Shown here in pieces: positions 49,909 through 59,874 of a DNA stretch of 64,000 nt. The stretch is from Pasteurella bettyae CCUG 2042 (GTDB taxonomy: Bacteria; Pseudomonadota; Gammaproteobacteria; Enterobacterales; Pasteurellaceae). Made by a program: the position numbers and the translations under genes. Under the pieces are notes generated by a model, which saw only the letters and a program-made list of their open reading frames with translations, had not been told where the DNA came from and made no database searches. Each line of letters starts with the position of its first letter. The first letter of the stretch is position 1. The stretch is taken from contig NZ_AJSX01000019.1 in assembly GCF_000262245.1 (NCBI RefSeq), positions 1-64,000 on the forward strand, written 5' to 3'.

Positions 49909-50124
49909 TTAGTATAAACGTGTATTACGAGCATTTTCACGAGCTACACGTTTTGCATGACGTTTAGCACGAGTTGCATTTTCACGTTTACGAATAGTTG
50001 TTGGTTTTTCGTAGAATTCACGGCTGCGAACTTCTGCTAAAATACCTGCTTTTTCGCAAGAGCGTTTAAAACGACGTAATGCAACGTCAAATGATTCGTT
50101 TTCACGTACTTTAATTACTGGCAT
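49909..50124 (-). CDS. rpsU: 30S ribosomal protein S21
   Basis: Small, very basic ribosomal protein of 71 residues ([21 protein letters not shown] terminus rich in Arg and Lys, ending NTRLY). It is first in the rpsU-dnaG-rpoD operon and divergent from tsaD, again the E. coli arrangement. AGAGGTGA precedes the ATG. The shared 229-base region to tsaD has an uptake signal near 50297; I found no certain promoter. Confidence 0.98.
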
Positions 50125-50353
50125 ATGCCATCACCTCTAAAAATAATAATTTGATAATAAGTTTAGTTAATTTTGCAAAATTACTGAGCAACTTACTCAA
50201 TAAGGTCCGTGATTTTAATCTAAACTTATACTAAAAGTAAAGTATTGATTTGCTGTTTTATGAGCAATTGTCCCTTTGCTACTCAACAAAAGCTAAAAAG
50301 TGCGGTAGAATTTGCAAAAATTTTTAATTAGAAACGAATCTAAGAGACTCTCA

Positions 50354-51388
50354 ATGCGAATTTTAGGAATTGAAACATCCTGTGATGAAACAGGTGTAGC
50401 AATTTATGATGAAGAAAAAGGTCTTATTGCTAACCAACTCTACACTCAAATTGCCTTACATGCTGAATATGGTGGCGTCGTGCCTGAACTGGCATCACGC
50501 GATCACATCCGTAAAACCGCGCCATTAATTAAAGCTGCATTAGAAGAAGCCCATTTAACCGCACAAGATATTGATGGCATTGCTTATACCTGCGGACCAG
50601 GTTTAGTGGGGGCATTATTAGTGGGTTCAACGGTCGCGCGTTCATTGGCTTATGCATGGAATGTGCCTGCAATAGGTGTTCATCATATGGAAGGGCATTT
50701 ATTAGCTCCAATGCTTGAATTACCTGAAAATCGACCGCAGTTTCCTTTTATTGCCCTATTAGTTTCAGGCGGACACACACAATTGGTGAAAGTCGATGGC
50801 GTAGGCAAATATGAACTAATGGGTGAAAGCATTGATGATGCGGCTGGCGAAGCCTTTGATAAAACGGCAAAATTACTGGGATTAGATTATCCTGGCGGTG
50901 CAGCTTTATCACGTTTAGCCGAAAAAGGCACCGTAGGACGGTTTATTTTTCCAAAGCCTATGACAGATAGACCAGGATTAGATTTTAGTTTTTCAGGTTT
51001 AAAAACTTTTGCTGCCAATACCATTAATCAGTGCATTAAAAATGAAGGTGAGCTGACGGAACAAACCAAAGCAGATATTGCTCATGCTTTCCAAACCGCT
51101 GTGGTAGATACCTTAGCTATAAAATGTAAACGCGCACTTAAAGAAACAGGCTATAAAAACCTTGTCATTGCTGGTGGCGTAAGTGCTAACAAACAATTAC
51201 GTAACGGCTTAACACAATTAATGGAAAGCTTAAACGGTCGTGTTTTCTATCCTGCCCCGCAATTCTGCACAGATAACGGTGCGATGATTTCTTATGTAGG
51301 TTATTTACGTTTAAAACATGGAGAACGAGCGGATCTTGCTATTGATGTAAAACCTCGTTGGCCAATGATGGAACTTAGCGAAATTTAA
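50354..51388 (+). CDS. tsaD: tRNA N6-threonylcarbamoyladenosine transferase TsaD
   Basis: Transfers threonylcarbamoyl to A37 of ANN-decoding tRNAs, with TsaB and TsaE. 344 residues from the chosen ATG ([18 protein letters not shown]). Metal-site histidines in [20 protein letters not shown] and the C-terminal CTDNGAMI are present. The frame is open 14 codons upstream, but MRILGIETS is the family start. It is 1 base from tdk and divergent from rpsU. Confidence 0.97.
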   Translation: MRILGIETSCDETGVAIYDEEKGLIANQLYTQIALHAEYGGVVPELASRDHIRKTAPLIKAALEEAHLTAQDIDGIAYTCGPGLVGALLVGSTVARSLAYAWNVPAIGVHHMEGHLLAPMLELPENRPQFPFIALLVSGGHTQLVKVDGVGKYELMGESIDDAAGEAFDKTAKLLGLDYPGGAALSRLAEKGTVGRFIFPKPMTDRPGLDFSFSGLKTFAANTINQCIKNEGELTEQTKADIAHAFQTAVVDTLAIKCKRALKETGYKNLVIAGGVSANKQLRNGLTQLMESLNGRVFYPAPQFCTDNGAMISYVGYLRLKHGERADLAIDVKPRWPMMELSEI

Positions 51389-51389
51389 T

Positions 51390-51971
51390 ATGGCAAAACT
51401 CTATTTTTATTATTCAACAATGAATGCAGGCAAATCGACTACCCTGCTTCAATCAGCTTATAACTATAATGAACGCAATATGAACACCTTGGTTTATACT
51501 GCTGCCATTGATGATCGTTTTGGACAAGGGCGAGTCACCTCACGTATTGGCATTAGCCAACAGGCGAATTTATTTAGCCACGACACAAATTTATTTGAAG
51601 AGATTAGCCAACATCTTAAGCAAGAAAAATTACATTGTATTTTAGTTGATGAAGCACAATTTCTCACTAAAACACAGGTATATCAACTCAGTGATGTTGT
51701 AGATGAGCTTAATATTCCTGTTTTATGTTATGGATTACGAACTGATTTTCAAGCGGAATTGTTTGAAGGCAGTAAATACCTGTTAGCTTGGGCTGATCAA
51801 TTAGAAGAGTTAAAAACTATTTGCCACTGCGGACGAAAAGCAAACTTCGTTTTACGGCTCAATGAACAAGGTAATGTAGTTAAAGATGGTGCACAAATTC
51901 AAATCGGCGGAAATGACCGATATATTTCTGTATGTCGCCTACACTATAAACAAGCAATAAGTAAAGCATAA
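51390..51971 (+). CDS. tdk: Thymidine kinase
   Basis: Salvages thymidine to dTMP. 193 residues, type II enzyme. P-loop [22 protein letters not shown] and zinc ligands CHCGRKANF with the C-terminal VCRLHY are seen. The ATG is 1 base after the tsaD stop, so the genes are translationally coupled. Works one step before Tmk, encoded at 25553-26182. Confidence 0.96.
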   Translation: MAKLYFYYSTMNAGKSTTLLQSAYNYNERNMNTLVYTAAIDDRFGQGRVTSRIGISQQANLFSHDTNLFEEISQHLKQEKLHCILVDEAQFLTKTQVYQLSDVVDELNIPVLCYGLRTDFQAELFEGSKYLLAWADQLEELKTICHCGRKANFVLRLNEQGNVVKDGAQIQIGGNDRYISVCRLHYKQAISKA

Positions 51972-52087
51972 AATTATGAAAGTTAGACATGAGTCACAAA
52001 AATAAAGAAAAGATCTTTTTTTTTACAATTGTAAGGGCTAGAATGAAACCAGTTGTTGTAAAAATAAACAAAAAAGAGGTTATTATT

Positions 52088-52219
52088 ATGAAAAAACTTA
52101 TGTCTTTAATTCTTGCTAGTGCTTTCGTCTTAGCTCTTACAGGTTGTGAAACAACAAAAGGTGTGGGTAAAGATATCCAACACGCAGGTGAAAAAGTAGA
52201 ACAAGTTGTGACTAAATAA
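52088..52219 (+). CDS. Entericidin-like small lipoprotein (EcnA/EcnB family)
   Basis: A 43-residue lipoprotein precursor: MKK start, hydrophobic stretch, lipobox LTGC with Cys19, then ETTKGVGKDIQHAGEKV, the entericidin signature. In E. coli EcnA/EcnB form an antidote and toxin lipoprotein pair; only one copy is seen here, so a bacteriolytic role is uncertain. GAGG about 8 bases before the ATG at 52088 supports this start over an earlier in-frame ATG at 51989. A strong terminator follows. Confidence 0.85.
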   Translation: MKKLMSLILASAFVLALTGCETTKGVGKDIQHAGEKVEQVVTK

Positions 52220-52243
52220 TTATTCACTCAGTTACCATATTAT

Positions 52244-52274
52244 AATAAAGGCAGGTTTATACCTGCCTTTATCA
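52244..52274 (+). terminator. Terminator after the entericidin gene
   Basis: AAAGGCAGGT (52247-52256) pairs with ACCTGCCTTT (52261-52270), followed by a T-containing tail. Confidence 0.85.
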
Positions 52275-52656
52275 ATGATAATTATTTTCCCTTCTATATA
52301 TAAGCTAAATTTTCAAAATACTGACCGCACTTTACTCTACTTCTAAAACTTATAACCTAATTTCAGTTGTATATCATATGTTCAACTTTTCTAACCATTA
52401 ATATGATAGCCACCCACAAAAATGTTAAATCATAGTAAAGTTTGATTATTCCGAGGTATATTTTAGATATAAAACTTATGAAACTATTAATAACACAACT
52501 TTATTGGAACCAAAACTTCTGGCAATTTTGAGCTAATTAACTATTGAAAAGCGATTATGCATAAACTTTTTACTTATGCCAAATTTTTAGATGAGATTAG
52601 GAGATGAACGAATAGGAATGTTTAATTACGACCCCAAACATATTAAATTAGACTAA
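52275..52656. other. AT-rich intergenic stretch with possible outer-membrane-protein remnant
   Basis: About 380 bases without an intact gene. An uptake signal is at about 52323. On the minus strand, 52343-52372 reads TYDIQLKLGYKF-stop, which looks like the C-terminal strand of an outer-membrane beta-barrel; the upstream frame is broken by stops (for example VGGYHING-stop). This may be a decayed gene end or chance. Confidence 0.3.
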
Positions 52657-52698
52657 AAAAATACTGAGCCTTGCATAATGCAAGAACTCAGTATTTAG
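52657..52698 (-). terminator. fklB terminator
   Basis: AAATACTGAG (52659-52668) pairs with CTCAGTATTT (52687-52696), with an inner TTGCATAATGCAA stem. The minus strand continues as a seven-T run. Confidence 0.85.
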
Positions 52699-52758
52699 TT
52701 TATCAGCTCTAAGATTTTTTAGATCTGTTTCTTAGCTGTTGCTTTGCTAGATCTAAAA

Positions 52759-53391
52759 TTAAAGAATATCTAATAATTCAACTTCAAATACTAATGGACT
52801 AAATGGAGGGATTGATGCGCCAGCACCACGCTCACCATAAGCTAATTCTTGAGGAATCGCTAAACGCCATTTTGAACCAACTGGCATTAATTGTAAGGCT
52901 TCAACCCAGCCAGCAATTACGCCGCCTACTGGAAATTCCGCAGGTTGACCACGACTTACAGAACTATCAAATACTGTGCCATCAGGCAATGTACCTGTGT
53001 AATGAACTCGTACAGTATCATTACGAGTTGGAGTTTTACCCGTACCTTCAACTAAAACTTCATATTGCAAACCAGAATCCGTTACCTTAATACCTTCTTT
53101 TTTTGCATTTTCAGTTAAAAATGCTTGGCCTGCAAGTTTGATTTCTTCAAATTTAGCTTGTGCTGCTTCTTGTGCTTTTTGTTGTAATGTTTGTAATGCT
53201 TGACTCACTTCGTTTAAATCTAATGCTGGTGCATGATGATTTAATGAATCATAAATACCTTTCGCAACAGCTTCAGGTGTGACATCTAACTGGCTATCTA
53301 ATAACTGTTGACCAATTTGTAAACCGACACCGTATCCGCCTTTCGCTGATACACTTTCCAAACTAACTGAATCAAAAAATTGTTTTGACAT
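52759..53391 (-). CDS. fklB: FKBP-type peptidyl-prolyl isomerase (FklB-like)
   Basis: Proline isomerase and chaperone, 210 residues. An N-terminal dimerisation region of about 90 helical residues (YGVGLQIGQQL...) precedes the FKBP domain (about 100-210; VRVHYTGTLPDGTVFDSS, GVIAGWVEALQLMPVG, IPPFSPLVFEVELLDIL). There is no signal peptide, so it is more like cytoplasmic FklB than periplasmic FkpA. It ends at its own terminator. Confidence 0.92.
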   Translation of the reverse strand: MSKQFFDSVSLESVSAKGGYGVGLQIGQQLLDSQLDVTPEAVAKGIYDSLNHHAPALDLNEVSQALQTLQQKAQEAAQAKFEEIKLAGQAFLTENAKKEGIKVTDSGLQYEVLVEGTGKTPTRNDTVRVHYTGTLPDGTVFDSSVSRGQPAEFPVGGVIAGWVEALQLMPVGSKWRLAIPQELAYGERGAGASIPPFSPLVFEVELLDIL

Positions 53392-53470
53392 AATATTTTT
53401 CCTAATTTCAAATGGTTATTTAAATAAATTGATGTATGAAACTATATTTCTAATTCAAGAAATCATAAGC

Positions 53471-54337
53471 CTATTTTTTATAAGCAAGTAGTTCACCGAC
53501 ACGTGTAATAGTATCCACCTGTAAATAATCGGCTAATTGTACTGCATCTTTTGGAAATAAATTGATCACTGTTGATCCCAATTGGAATACTCCCATTTCC
53601 TGACCTTTAAGTAAGGTAATTTGTTCTGCATCATAATTCCAAGTTTTGATTTCATTATGGCGAGGTGGGTTAATTACCCCTGCCCATGTTGTACTGATAC
53701 TTGCTGTAATCGTTGCTCCAACAAGGATTTGAATCATCGGACCAAATTTAGTATCAAATAAACAAATCACACGCTCGTTACGAGCTAATAAATTTGGAAT
53801 ATGTGTATTCAAAAATGGGTTTACTGAAAATAACTCACCAGGAACATAGATCATTTTTCTGATTGTGCCATCACAAGGCATATGTACACGATGATAATCA
53901 CGAGGCGATAAGTAAGTGGTAGCAAACTCGCCATTTTTAAATAAATCAGCAAGTTCTTCATCACCTGCGAGCAACTCTTTTAAGCTAAAACTATGGCCTT
54001 TTGCTTGTAACAACAAGTCATCATCAATATGACCACATTGGCTAATTCTTCCATCCGCAGGCAAGCACATAGCATCATTATTTTGATTAATTGGTCGAGC
54101 ATTAGGTTTTAATTTACGAATAAAAAACTCGTTAAAAGTAGCATAGTCAGAGAAATTCTCTTTTTCTGCTTCGCCCATATTAATATTATATTTTTTAGCA
54201 AATGCTTGAATGGCTAAATGAGTAATTTTGCTCCATTTTTGCTGTGCAAACCAACCTGCAAATTGAGTTAAATAAATTTGCGGCATAGCATATTGAAAAG
54301 CAACTTTTAAACGTTGCCAATAAGTAATTTTAGACAT
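53471..54337 (-). CDS. psd: Phosphatidylserine decarboxylase proenzyme
   Basis: Makes phosphatidylethanolamine at the inner membrane. 288 residues, somewhat shorter than E. coli (322) owing to the ends. The self-cleavage motif LGST is at 253-256; cleavage between Gly254 and Ser255 gives the pyruvoyl group. DYHRVHMPCDG and NERVICLF are conserved. It is upstream of, and divergent from, the yceD-fab cluster. AAGGA lies 10 bases before the ATG. The 263-base stretch 54338-54600 is AT-rich with no other gene. Confidence 0.95.
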   Translation of the reverse strand: MSKITYWQRLKVAFQYAMPQIYLTQFAGWFAQQKWSKITHLAIQAFAKKYNINMGEAEKENFSDYATFNEFFIRKLKPNARPINQNNDAMCLPADGRISQCGHIDDDLLLQAKGHSFSLKELLAGDEELADLFKNGEFATTYLSPRDYHRVHMPCDGTIRKMIYVPGELFSVNPFLNTHIPNLLARNERVICLFDTKFGPMIQILVGATITASISTTWAGVINPPRHNEIKTWNYDAEQITLLKGQEMGVFQLGSTVINLFPKDAVQLADYLQVDTITRVGELLAYKK

Positions 54338-54600
54338 AATTTAGATTTCCTTACTAAAAATAGGCTTGATTATAACAATAATTGAGTTTGTGCCAATGTT
54401 TTTCAAGATATTAATTAAAAAGAGATGAAAAAACATGTAAAATTCTATAGGTTTTAATATGAAGTTATTGGAAATCTGGTACAAAATATTTATTAAACAT
54501 ATTAGAATTTAGTATATCAACTTTAATAATTTAGATTATTAATAAAAAAATAGTAATTTCCTTTGACTATTTTTCTATCTAAAGGTAATATTTGCGCCCT

Positions 54601-55125
54601 ATGCAAAAGGTAAAACTACCCCTAACTGTTGACCCAGTCAAAGATGCTCAACGTCGATTAGACTATGTAGGCTATTACACAGCCGATCAATTAGTGCGTC
54701 TTTCTGAGTCTGTCAGTAAAGTGCTCAGCGATGCACAGGTAACATTATCATTTTTCATTGATCCACAAAAATTAGTGGTAATTAAAGGGCTAGCCCAAGT
54801 TGATGTTGAATTAGAATGTCAGCGTTGTGGTCTACCATTTAAGCAAACAGTAGAATGTACTTTTTGTTATAGCCCTGTGGCTAATTTGGATAAAATTGAT
54901 GAATTACCTGAGATTTATGAGCCGATTGAATTCAATGAATTCGGTGAAATAGATTTGGTTGGTACAATTGAAGATGAATTAATTTTGACTCTGCCTATTG
55001 TGCCAATGCATTCATCTGAACACTGTGAAGTGTCCGTGGCTGAACAGGTTTTTGGCGAATTGCCCGAAGAGTTGGCAAAAAAACCGAACCCGTTCGCTGT
55101 ATTAGCTAATTTAAAGCAAAAGTAA
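54601..55125 (+). CDS. yceD: 23S rRNA accumulation protein YceD (DUF177)
   Basis: Promotes large-subunit rRNA accumulation; 174 residues. [12 protein letters not shown] at the start, [11 protein letters not shown] with a cysteine pair, and [19 protein letters not shown] at the C-terminal end are family features. In the usual yceD-rpmF order, with rpmF 17 bases downstream. Start choice is uncertain: the ATG at 54601 matches the family, but a TTG at 54592 has an AAGG spaced 6 bases upstream, so translation may begin three codons earlier. Confidence 0.92.
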   Translation: MQKVKLPLTVDPVKDAQRRLDYVGYYTADQLVRLSESVSKVLSDAQVTLSFFIDPQKLVVIKGLAQVDVELECQRCGLPFKQTVECTFCYSPVANLDKIDELPEIYEPIEFNEFGEIDLVGTIEDELILTLPIVPMHSSEHCEVSVAEQVFGELPEELAKKPNPFAVLANLKQK

Positions 55126-55142
55126 ATTTAGGAGTATAGCCA

Positions 55143-55313
55143 ATGGCTGTTCAACAAAATAAAAAATCTCGTTCACGTCGTGATATGCGTCGCTCACATG
55201 ATGCACTAACTACTGCTGCAGTATCAGTTGATAAAGCAAGTGGTGAAACGCATTTACGTCACCATGTAACTGCTGATGGTTACTATCGTGGTCGTAAAGT
55301 GATTAATAAGTAA
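55143..55313 (+). CDS. rpmF: 50S ribosomal protein L32
   Basis: 56-residue basic ribosomal protein ([20 protein letters not shown]; ends GRKVINK). AGGAG lies 8 bases before the ATG. It is between yceD and plsX, the conserved position that links ribosome and lipid synthesis. Confidence 0.97.
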
Positions 55314-55341
55314 TTATATTTATTACTAATAAGGTAATCAC

Positions 55342-56361
55342 TTGAGCCGTCTAACCCTTGCGTTAGATGTGATGGGCGGGGACATTGGTCCCCGTACTAC
55401 TATCCCTGCATCAATAAAAGCGTTGGAAAAAGATCCAATGCTATCTCTCTTATTGTTTGGAGATAACCAACAAATCACTCCACTCTTGGAAAAAGTTCCA
55501 AGCAATCTCAAACAACGCCTTACTATTTGCCACTGTTCTCAAGTAATTGAAAATAATCAAGGTCTGTCTTATGCATTACGCCATAGCAAAGGCACTTCTA
55601 TGCGATCAGCGATTGAAGCAGTTCAAAAAGGCGAAGCTAAAGGTTGTGTGAGTGCGGGAAATACAGGTGCATTAATGGGACTCTCAAAAGTTATTCTGCA
55701 ACCTTTAAAAGGAATTGATCGCCCGGCTCTTGTTTCATTATTACCCACAATGGACGGTGGGCGTAGCGTGATGTTAGATTTAGGAGCTAATATAGATTGC
55801 GATGCTAAAAACTTATATCAATTTGCCTTAATGGGAGCAATATTTGCTGAGAATCAACTAAATTTAGTGTTTCCACGCATTGCTTTATTAAATATCGGTA
55901 TTGAAGATATTAAGGGTTACAAATCTATTCGTGAAGCAGCCCAATTATTAGCAGCAGATACAACTCTCAATTTTACAGGCTTTATTGAAGGCAATTATTT
56001 ATTAAATGGTAAAGCTGATGTGATCGTTAGTGATGGATTTGCAGGGAATATCGCACTAAAAACCCTTGAAGGTGCAGCTAAAAATGTCATTAGCTTAGTG
56101 AGAGGTCAATCTCAAAACCATCGATTAAAACCTATTTTTAATTGGTTAATAAAATTACTATTTAAAGATAGTTATTTACGCTTAAAAAAAATCAATCCAG
56201 ATCAATACAATGGTGCATCTTTGATAGGATTAACCGCAGTTGTGGTAAAAAGTCATGGCTCTGCTAACATTGAAGCATTTAGCCATGCAATTCAAGATGC
56301 CGCCTTACAAGCTCGTCAAGATATTCCAAATAAAATCTTGGCAGGTCTACAAAAATATTAA
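55342..56361 (+). CDS. plsX: Phosphate acyltransferase PlsX
   Basis: Converts acyl-ACP to acyl-phosphate for phospholipid synthesis. 339 residues. LALDVMGGDIGP at the start, VSAGNTGALMGL, LDLGANIDC and DGFAGNIALKT are conserved. It begins with TTG (55342) preceded by AAGG at 8 bases; no ATG fits the conserved N terminus. Heads the plsX-fabH-fabD-fabG-acpP series; rpmF is 28 bases upstream. Confidence 0.95.
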   Translation: MSRLTLALDVMGGDIGPRTTIPASIKALEKDPMLSLLLFGDNQQITPLLEKVPSNLKQRLTICHCSQVIENNQGLSYALRHSKGTSMRSAIEAVQKGEAKGCVSAGNTGALMGLSKVILQPLKGIDRPALVSLLPTMDGGRSVMLDLGANIDCDAKNLYQFALMGAIFAENQLNLVFPRIALLNIGIEDIKGYKSIREAAQLLAADTTLNFTGFIEGNYLLNGKADVIVSDGFAGNIALKTLEGAAKNVISLVRGQSQNHRLKPIFNWLIKLLFKDSYLRLKKINPDQYNGASLIGLTAVVVKSHGSANIEAFSHAIQDAALQARQDIPNKILAGLQKY

Positions 56362-56394
56362 AATTAAGACAATTACGAACATAACGAGAATATT

Positions 56395-57345
56395 ATGTAC
56401 AGTAAAATTTTAGCAACCGGTAGTTACTTACCAACTCAAATACGTACTAACGCCGATTTAGAAAAAATGGTGGAAACATCTGATGAGTGGATTTACACTC
56501 GCTCAGGTATGAAGGAACGCCGTATTGCAGCTGCTGATGAAAGTGTTGCAAGCATGGGTGCAAAGGCAGCAGAAGCTGCCTTAAACATGGCTAATATCGA
56601 TCCACAAGAAATTGAACTTATTGTGGTAGGAACCACCACTAATTCTCATGCCTATCCAAGTGCAGCTTGTCAAATTCAAGGTTTGTTAGGCATCAAAGAT
56701 GCTATTTCATTTGATGTTGCCGCAGCTTGTACAGGCTTTGTTTATGCACTTGCGGTAGCAGATCAATTTATTAAATCAGGTCAAATTAAAAAAGCCTTAG
56801 TGATTGGCTCCGACCTAAACTCTCGTCACTTAGATGAAACAGATCGAGGCACTGTCGTTTTATTTGGTGATGGTGCAGGAGCAACGATCTTAGAAGCAAG
56901 TACAGAATCAGGCATTATCTCAACACATCTACATGCTTCTGCTGATACTGAAAATATGCTAGTTCTTCCTAATATTGAACCGAAACAAACAAGATCTAGC
57001 TATATTTCAATGCAAGGTAATGCAACTTTTAAACTTGCAGTAGGACAATTATCAAGCGTTGTTGAAGAAACTTTAGAAAAAAATAACTTACAAAAATCTG
57101 ATTTAGATTGGTTAGTTCCGCATCAAGCCAATATCCGTATTATTTCAGCTACAGCAAAAAAATTAGAGATGGATATGTCGCAAGTTGTATTAACCGTTGA
57201 AAAATATGGCAATAATAGTTCTGCAACGGTACCTATCGCATTGGATGAAGCCGTTCGCGATGGAAGAATTCAACGAGGTCAATTGCTGTTATTAGAAGCA
57301 TTTGGTGGTGGTTGGACTTGGGGTTCGGCACTAATTCGTTTTTAA
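56395..57345 (+). CDS. fabH: 3-oxoacyl-ACP synthase III
   Basis: Starts fatty acid chains by condensing acetyl-CoA with malonyl-ACP. 316 residues. Catalytic Cys112 ([10 protein letters not shown]), His in VPHQANIRI and Asn in GNNSSATVP make the complete triad; the glycine-rich [11 protein letters not shown] ends the protein. It is 33 bases after plsX. Confidence 0.97.
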   Translation: MYSKILATGSYLPTQIRTNADLEKMVETSDEWIYTRSGMKERRIAAADESVASMGAKAAEAALNMANIDPQEIELIVVGTTTNSHAYPSAACQIQGLLGIKDAISFDVAAACTGFVYALAVADQFIKSGQIKKALVIGSDLNSRHLDETDRGTVVLFGDGAGATILEASTESGIISTHLHASADTENMLVLPNIEPKQTRSSYISMQGNATFKLAVGQLSSVVEETLEKNNLQKSDLDWLVPHQANIRIISATAKKLEMDMSQVVLTVEKYGNNSSATVPIALDEAVRDGRIQRGQLLLLEAFGGGWTWGSALIRF

Positions 57346-57414
57346 TATACAAATTTCATCCTCTATACTTTTTGAGGTTTTGCTTAATATTTTACATACA
57401 ATATAGGAAATATA

Positions 57415-58353
57415 ATGAAAAAATTCGCAATGGTTTTCCCTGGTCAAGGTTCACAAACTGTGGGTATGTTAGCTGAATTAGCAGAACAATTCCCTATTGT
57501 TCAGGAAACATTCCAACAAGCATCAGAAGTGCTTGGTTATGATTTATGGCAATTAGTACAACAAGGCCCCGCTGAAGAATTAAATAAAACTTGGCAAACT
57601 CAACCTGCTCTTCTTGCAGCTTCAGTTTCAATTTATCGTGTATGGCAAGAACAATATCCAAATCTAAAACCAGAGCTTATGGCCGGACATAGTTTAGGTG
57701 AATACTCTGCTTTAGTATGTGCAGGTGTAATTGATTTTCAAGATGCAATCAAACTTGTTGAATTGCGTGGTAAATTAATGCAACAAGCTGTGCCAGAAGG
57801 CACTGGTGCAATGTATGCTATTATTGGCTTAGATAATGAAATTATTATCAAAGCATGTAAAGATGCAGAACAAGGTGAAGTAGTTTCAGCAGTAAACTTC
57901 AACTCACCAGGACAAGTTGTCATTGCTGGTAATAAAGCAGCAGTTGAACGTGCGGCGGTTGCTTGTAAAGAAGCTGGTGCTAAACGAGCTTTACCATTAG
58001 CAGTTAGTGTTCCTTCACATTGTGCTTTAATGAAACCTGCTGCTAATCAATTAGCTGTATCCTTAGAAAGTATTACATTTAAAGCACCAAGCATTGCAGT
58101 GATTAATAATGTAGATGTAAAAACTGAAACTGATGCTGAAACAATTCGTAATGCGCTTGTTCGTCAATTATATAGCCCGGTACGCTGGACAGAATCCGTG
58201 GAACGTATGGCAAAAAATGGAATTGAAGTGCTCATTGAAATTGGCCCTGGCAAAGTATTGACAGGTTTAACTAGCCGTATTGTAACAGAATTATCTGCAC
58301 AAGCGGTTAATGATGTCAAAACATTAAACGCAGTGACAGAAATTTTAGCTTAA
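57415..58353 (+). CDS. fabD: Malonyl-CoA:ACP transacylase
   Basis: Loads malonyl groups on ACP. 312 residues. FPGQGSQTVGML at the start, nucleophile Ser93 in GHSLGE, and the catalytic His in VPSHCALM are seen. Third of the fab genes; a 99-base gap with an uptake signal (58406) separates it from fabG. Confidence 0.97.
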   Translation: MKKFAMVFPGQGSQTVGMLAELAEQFPIVQETFQQASEVLGYDLWQLVQQGPAEELNKTWQTQPALLAASVSIYRVWQEQYPNLKPELMAGHSLGEYSALVCAGVIDFQDAIKLVELRGKLMQQAVPEGTGAMYAIIGLDNEIIIKACKDAEQGEVVSAVNFNSPGQVVIAGNKAAVERAAVACKEAGAKRALPLAVSVPSHCALMKPAANQLAVSLESITFKAPSIAVINNVDVKTETDAETIRNALVRQLYSPVRWTESVERMAKNGIEVLIEIGPGKVLTGLTSRIVTELSAQAVNDVKTLNAVTEILA

Positions 58354-58452
58354 TCTTAAGTTAATTGGATTAAACAAGGTTATTGGTAAAATTTATCAAA
58401 AATACACCGCACTTTTGGAAAAATCTATTTTATAAATAATCAGGGAGATAAT

Positions 58453-59181
58453 ATGCAAAATAAAATCGCATTAGTTACAGGTGCAACTCGTGGTATTGGG
58501 CGTGCAATTGCCGAAGAATTAGCGGCTCAAGGTGCATTTGTTATTGGCACGGCTACATCTGAAAAAGGTGCAGAAAGTATTTCTGTTTATTTAGGTGAAA
58601 AAGGCAAAGGCTTAGTATTAGATGTAGCTAACCAAGAATCTATTGATTCAGTATTAGAACAAATCAAAAAAGAGGTTGGAGATATTGATATTCTTGTTAA
58701 CAATGCAGGAATCACTCGTGATAACCTTTTAATGCGAATGAAAGATGATGAATGGTTTGATATTATGCAAACAAATCTTACCTCAGTATATCGTTTATCA
58801 AAAGCAATGTTACGCAGCATGATGAAGAAACGTTTTGGTCGTATCATCACTATTGGTTCTGTTGTAGGTTCAAGCGGTAACCCAGGTCAATCAAACTACT
58901 GCGCAGCTAAAGCGGGCTTAATTGGTTTCAGCAAAGGTCTAGCAAAAGAAGTAGCTTCACGAGGTATTACCGTAAATGTCGTTGCTCCTGGTTTTATTGC
59001 GACAGATATGACAGAAGTATTAACAGATGAACAAAAAGCAAGTATTTTAACTAATGTTCCAGCGGGTCATCTAGGCGAGCCTAAGGATATTGCTAAAGCT
59101 GTTGCCTTCCTAGCGTCTGAAGATGCAAGCTACATTACAGGAACAACATTACATGTAAATGGCGGACTTTACATGGCGTAA
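58453..59181 (+). CDS. fabG: 3-oxoacyl-ACP reductase
   Basis: NADPH-dependent short-chain reductase of the fatty acid cycle. 242 residues. TGATRGIGRAIAEEL, NNAGITRDN, the active-site Ser-Tyr-Lys (SVVGSSGNPG; NYCAAKAG) and the C-terminal HVNGGLYM are normal. AGGGAGA lies before the ATG. The 261-base stretch to acpP holds small hairpins (59276-59290; 59347-59358) and probably the separate acpP promoter. Confidence 0.97.
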   Translation: MQNKIALVTGATRGIGRAIAEELAAQGAFVIGTATSEKGAESISVYLGEKGKGLVLDVANQESIDSVLEQIKKEVGDIDILVNNAGITRDNLLMRMKDDEWFDIMQTNLTSVYRLSKAMLRSMMKKRFGRIITIGSVVGSSGNPGQSNYCAAKAGLIGFSKGLAKEVASRGITVNVVAPGFIATDMTEVLTDEQKASILTNVPAGHLGEPKDIAKAVAFLASEDASYITGTTLHVNGGLYMA

Positions 59182-59442
59182 CAAAGAAAGACTATGGAAT
59201 ACATCCAAAAAAGGAATAAAAACCATAGAAAACCATAAAGCTTAATGTTAAAATCAAATATGATTAAACCTTAGTAACGCAATCATGCGTATATAAACGA
59301 GGTAATTAAATTTTAACGGTATGTTTTAACTAGCGTGAGAATTCGTGGTTTGACCACTAAAATAAAGTTCTTGCAAGTTTTAGAAAAATACATACACTAT
59401 CTACTTTATCGCATTGGGCGAGAACTACAATAGGAAAAAAAA

Positions 59443-59673
59443 ATGAGCATTGAAGAACGCGTAAAAAAAATCATTGTTGACCAATTAGGTGTTAAAGAAG
59501 AAGAAGTTAAATCTGAAGCATCTTTCATCGAGGATTTAGGTGCTGACTCTTTAGACACAGTTGAATTAGTAATGGCTTTAGAAGAAGAATTCGATATCGA
59601 AATTCCTGATGAAGAAGCAGAAAAAATTACTACCGTTCAATCAGCAATTGACTACGTTCAAAACAATCAATAA
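59443..59673 (+). CDS. acpP: Acyl carrier protein
   Basis: Carries acyl chains on 4'-phosphopantetheine attached to Ser36 in [11 protein letters not shown]. 76 residues, strongly acidic, ending YVQNNQ. AGGA lies upstream of the ATG. In many gammaproteobacteria fabF follows directly; here it does not, and the next gene is dcuB. Its own hairpin follows. Confidence 0.98.
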   Translation: MSIEERVKKIIVDQLGVKEEEVKSEASFIEDLGADSLDTVELVMALEEEFDIEIPDEEAEKITTVQSAIDYVQNNQ

Positions 59674-59680
59674 TTAATTT

Positions 59681-59708
59681 ATTAAGGCGACTATCAAGTC
59701 GCCTTAAT
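59681..59708 (+). terminator. acpP terminator
   Basis: ATTAAGGCGACT (59681-59692) and AGTCGCCTTAAT (59697-59708) form a perfect 12-bp stem. The T run after it is weak. Confidence 0.75.
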
Positions 59709-59874
59709 TATATATCTCTCACCAATTTCATTAAATTTCCATTCTGTTAATGACTAAGTTATTTTCCATTTATTGACTTAGAACAGAAATTAATTAAATA
59801 CCCCCTTTTAAGTAGTAAAATTGATGTTAAAATTAGCAACTATACATTAATCATATTTAATATTTGGAGTATTT

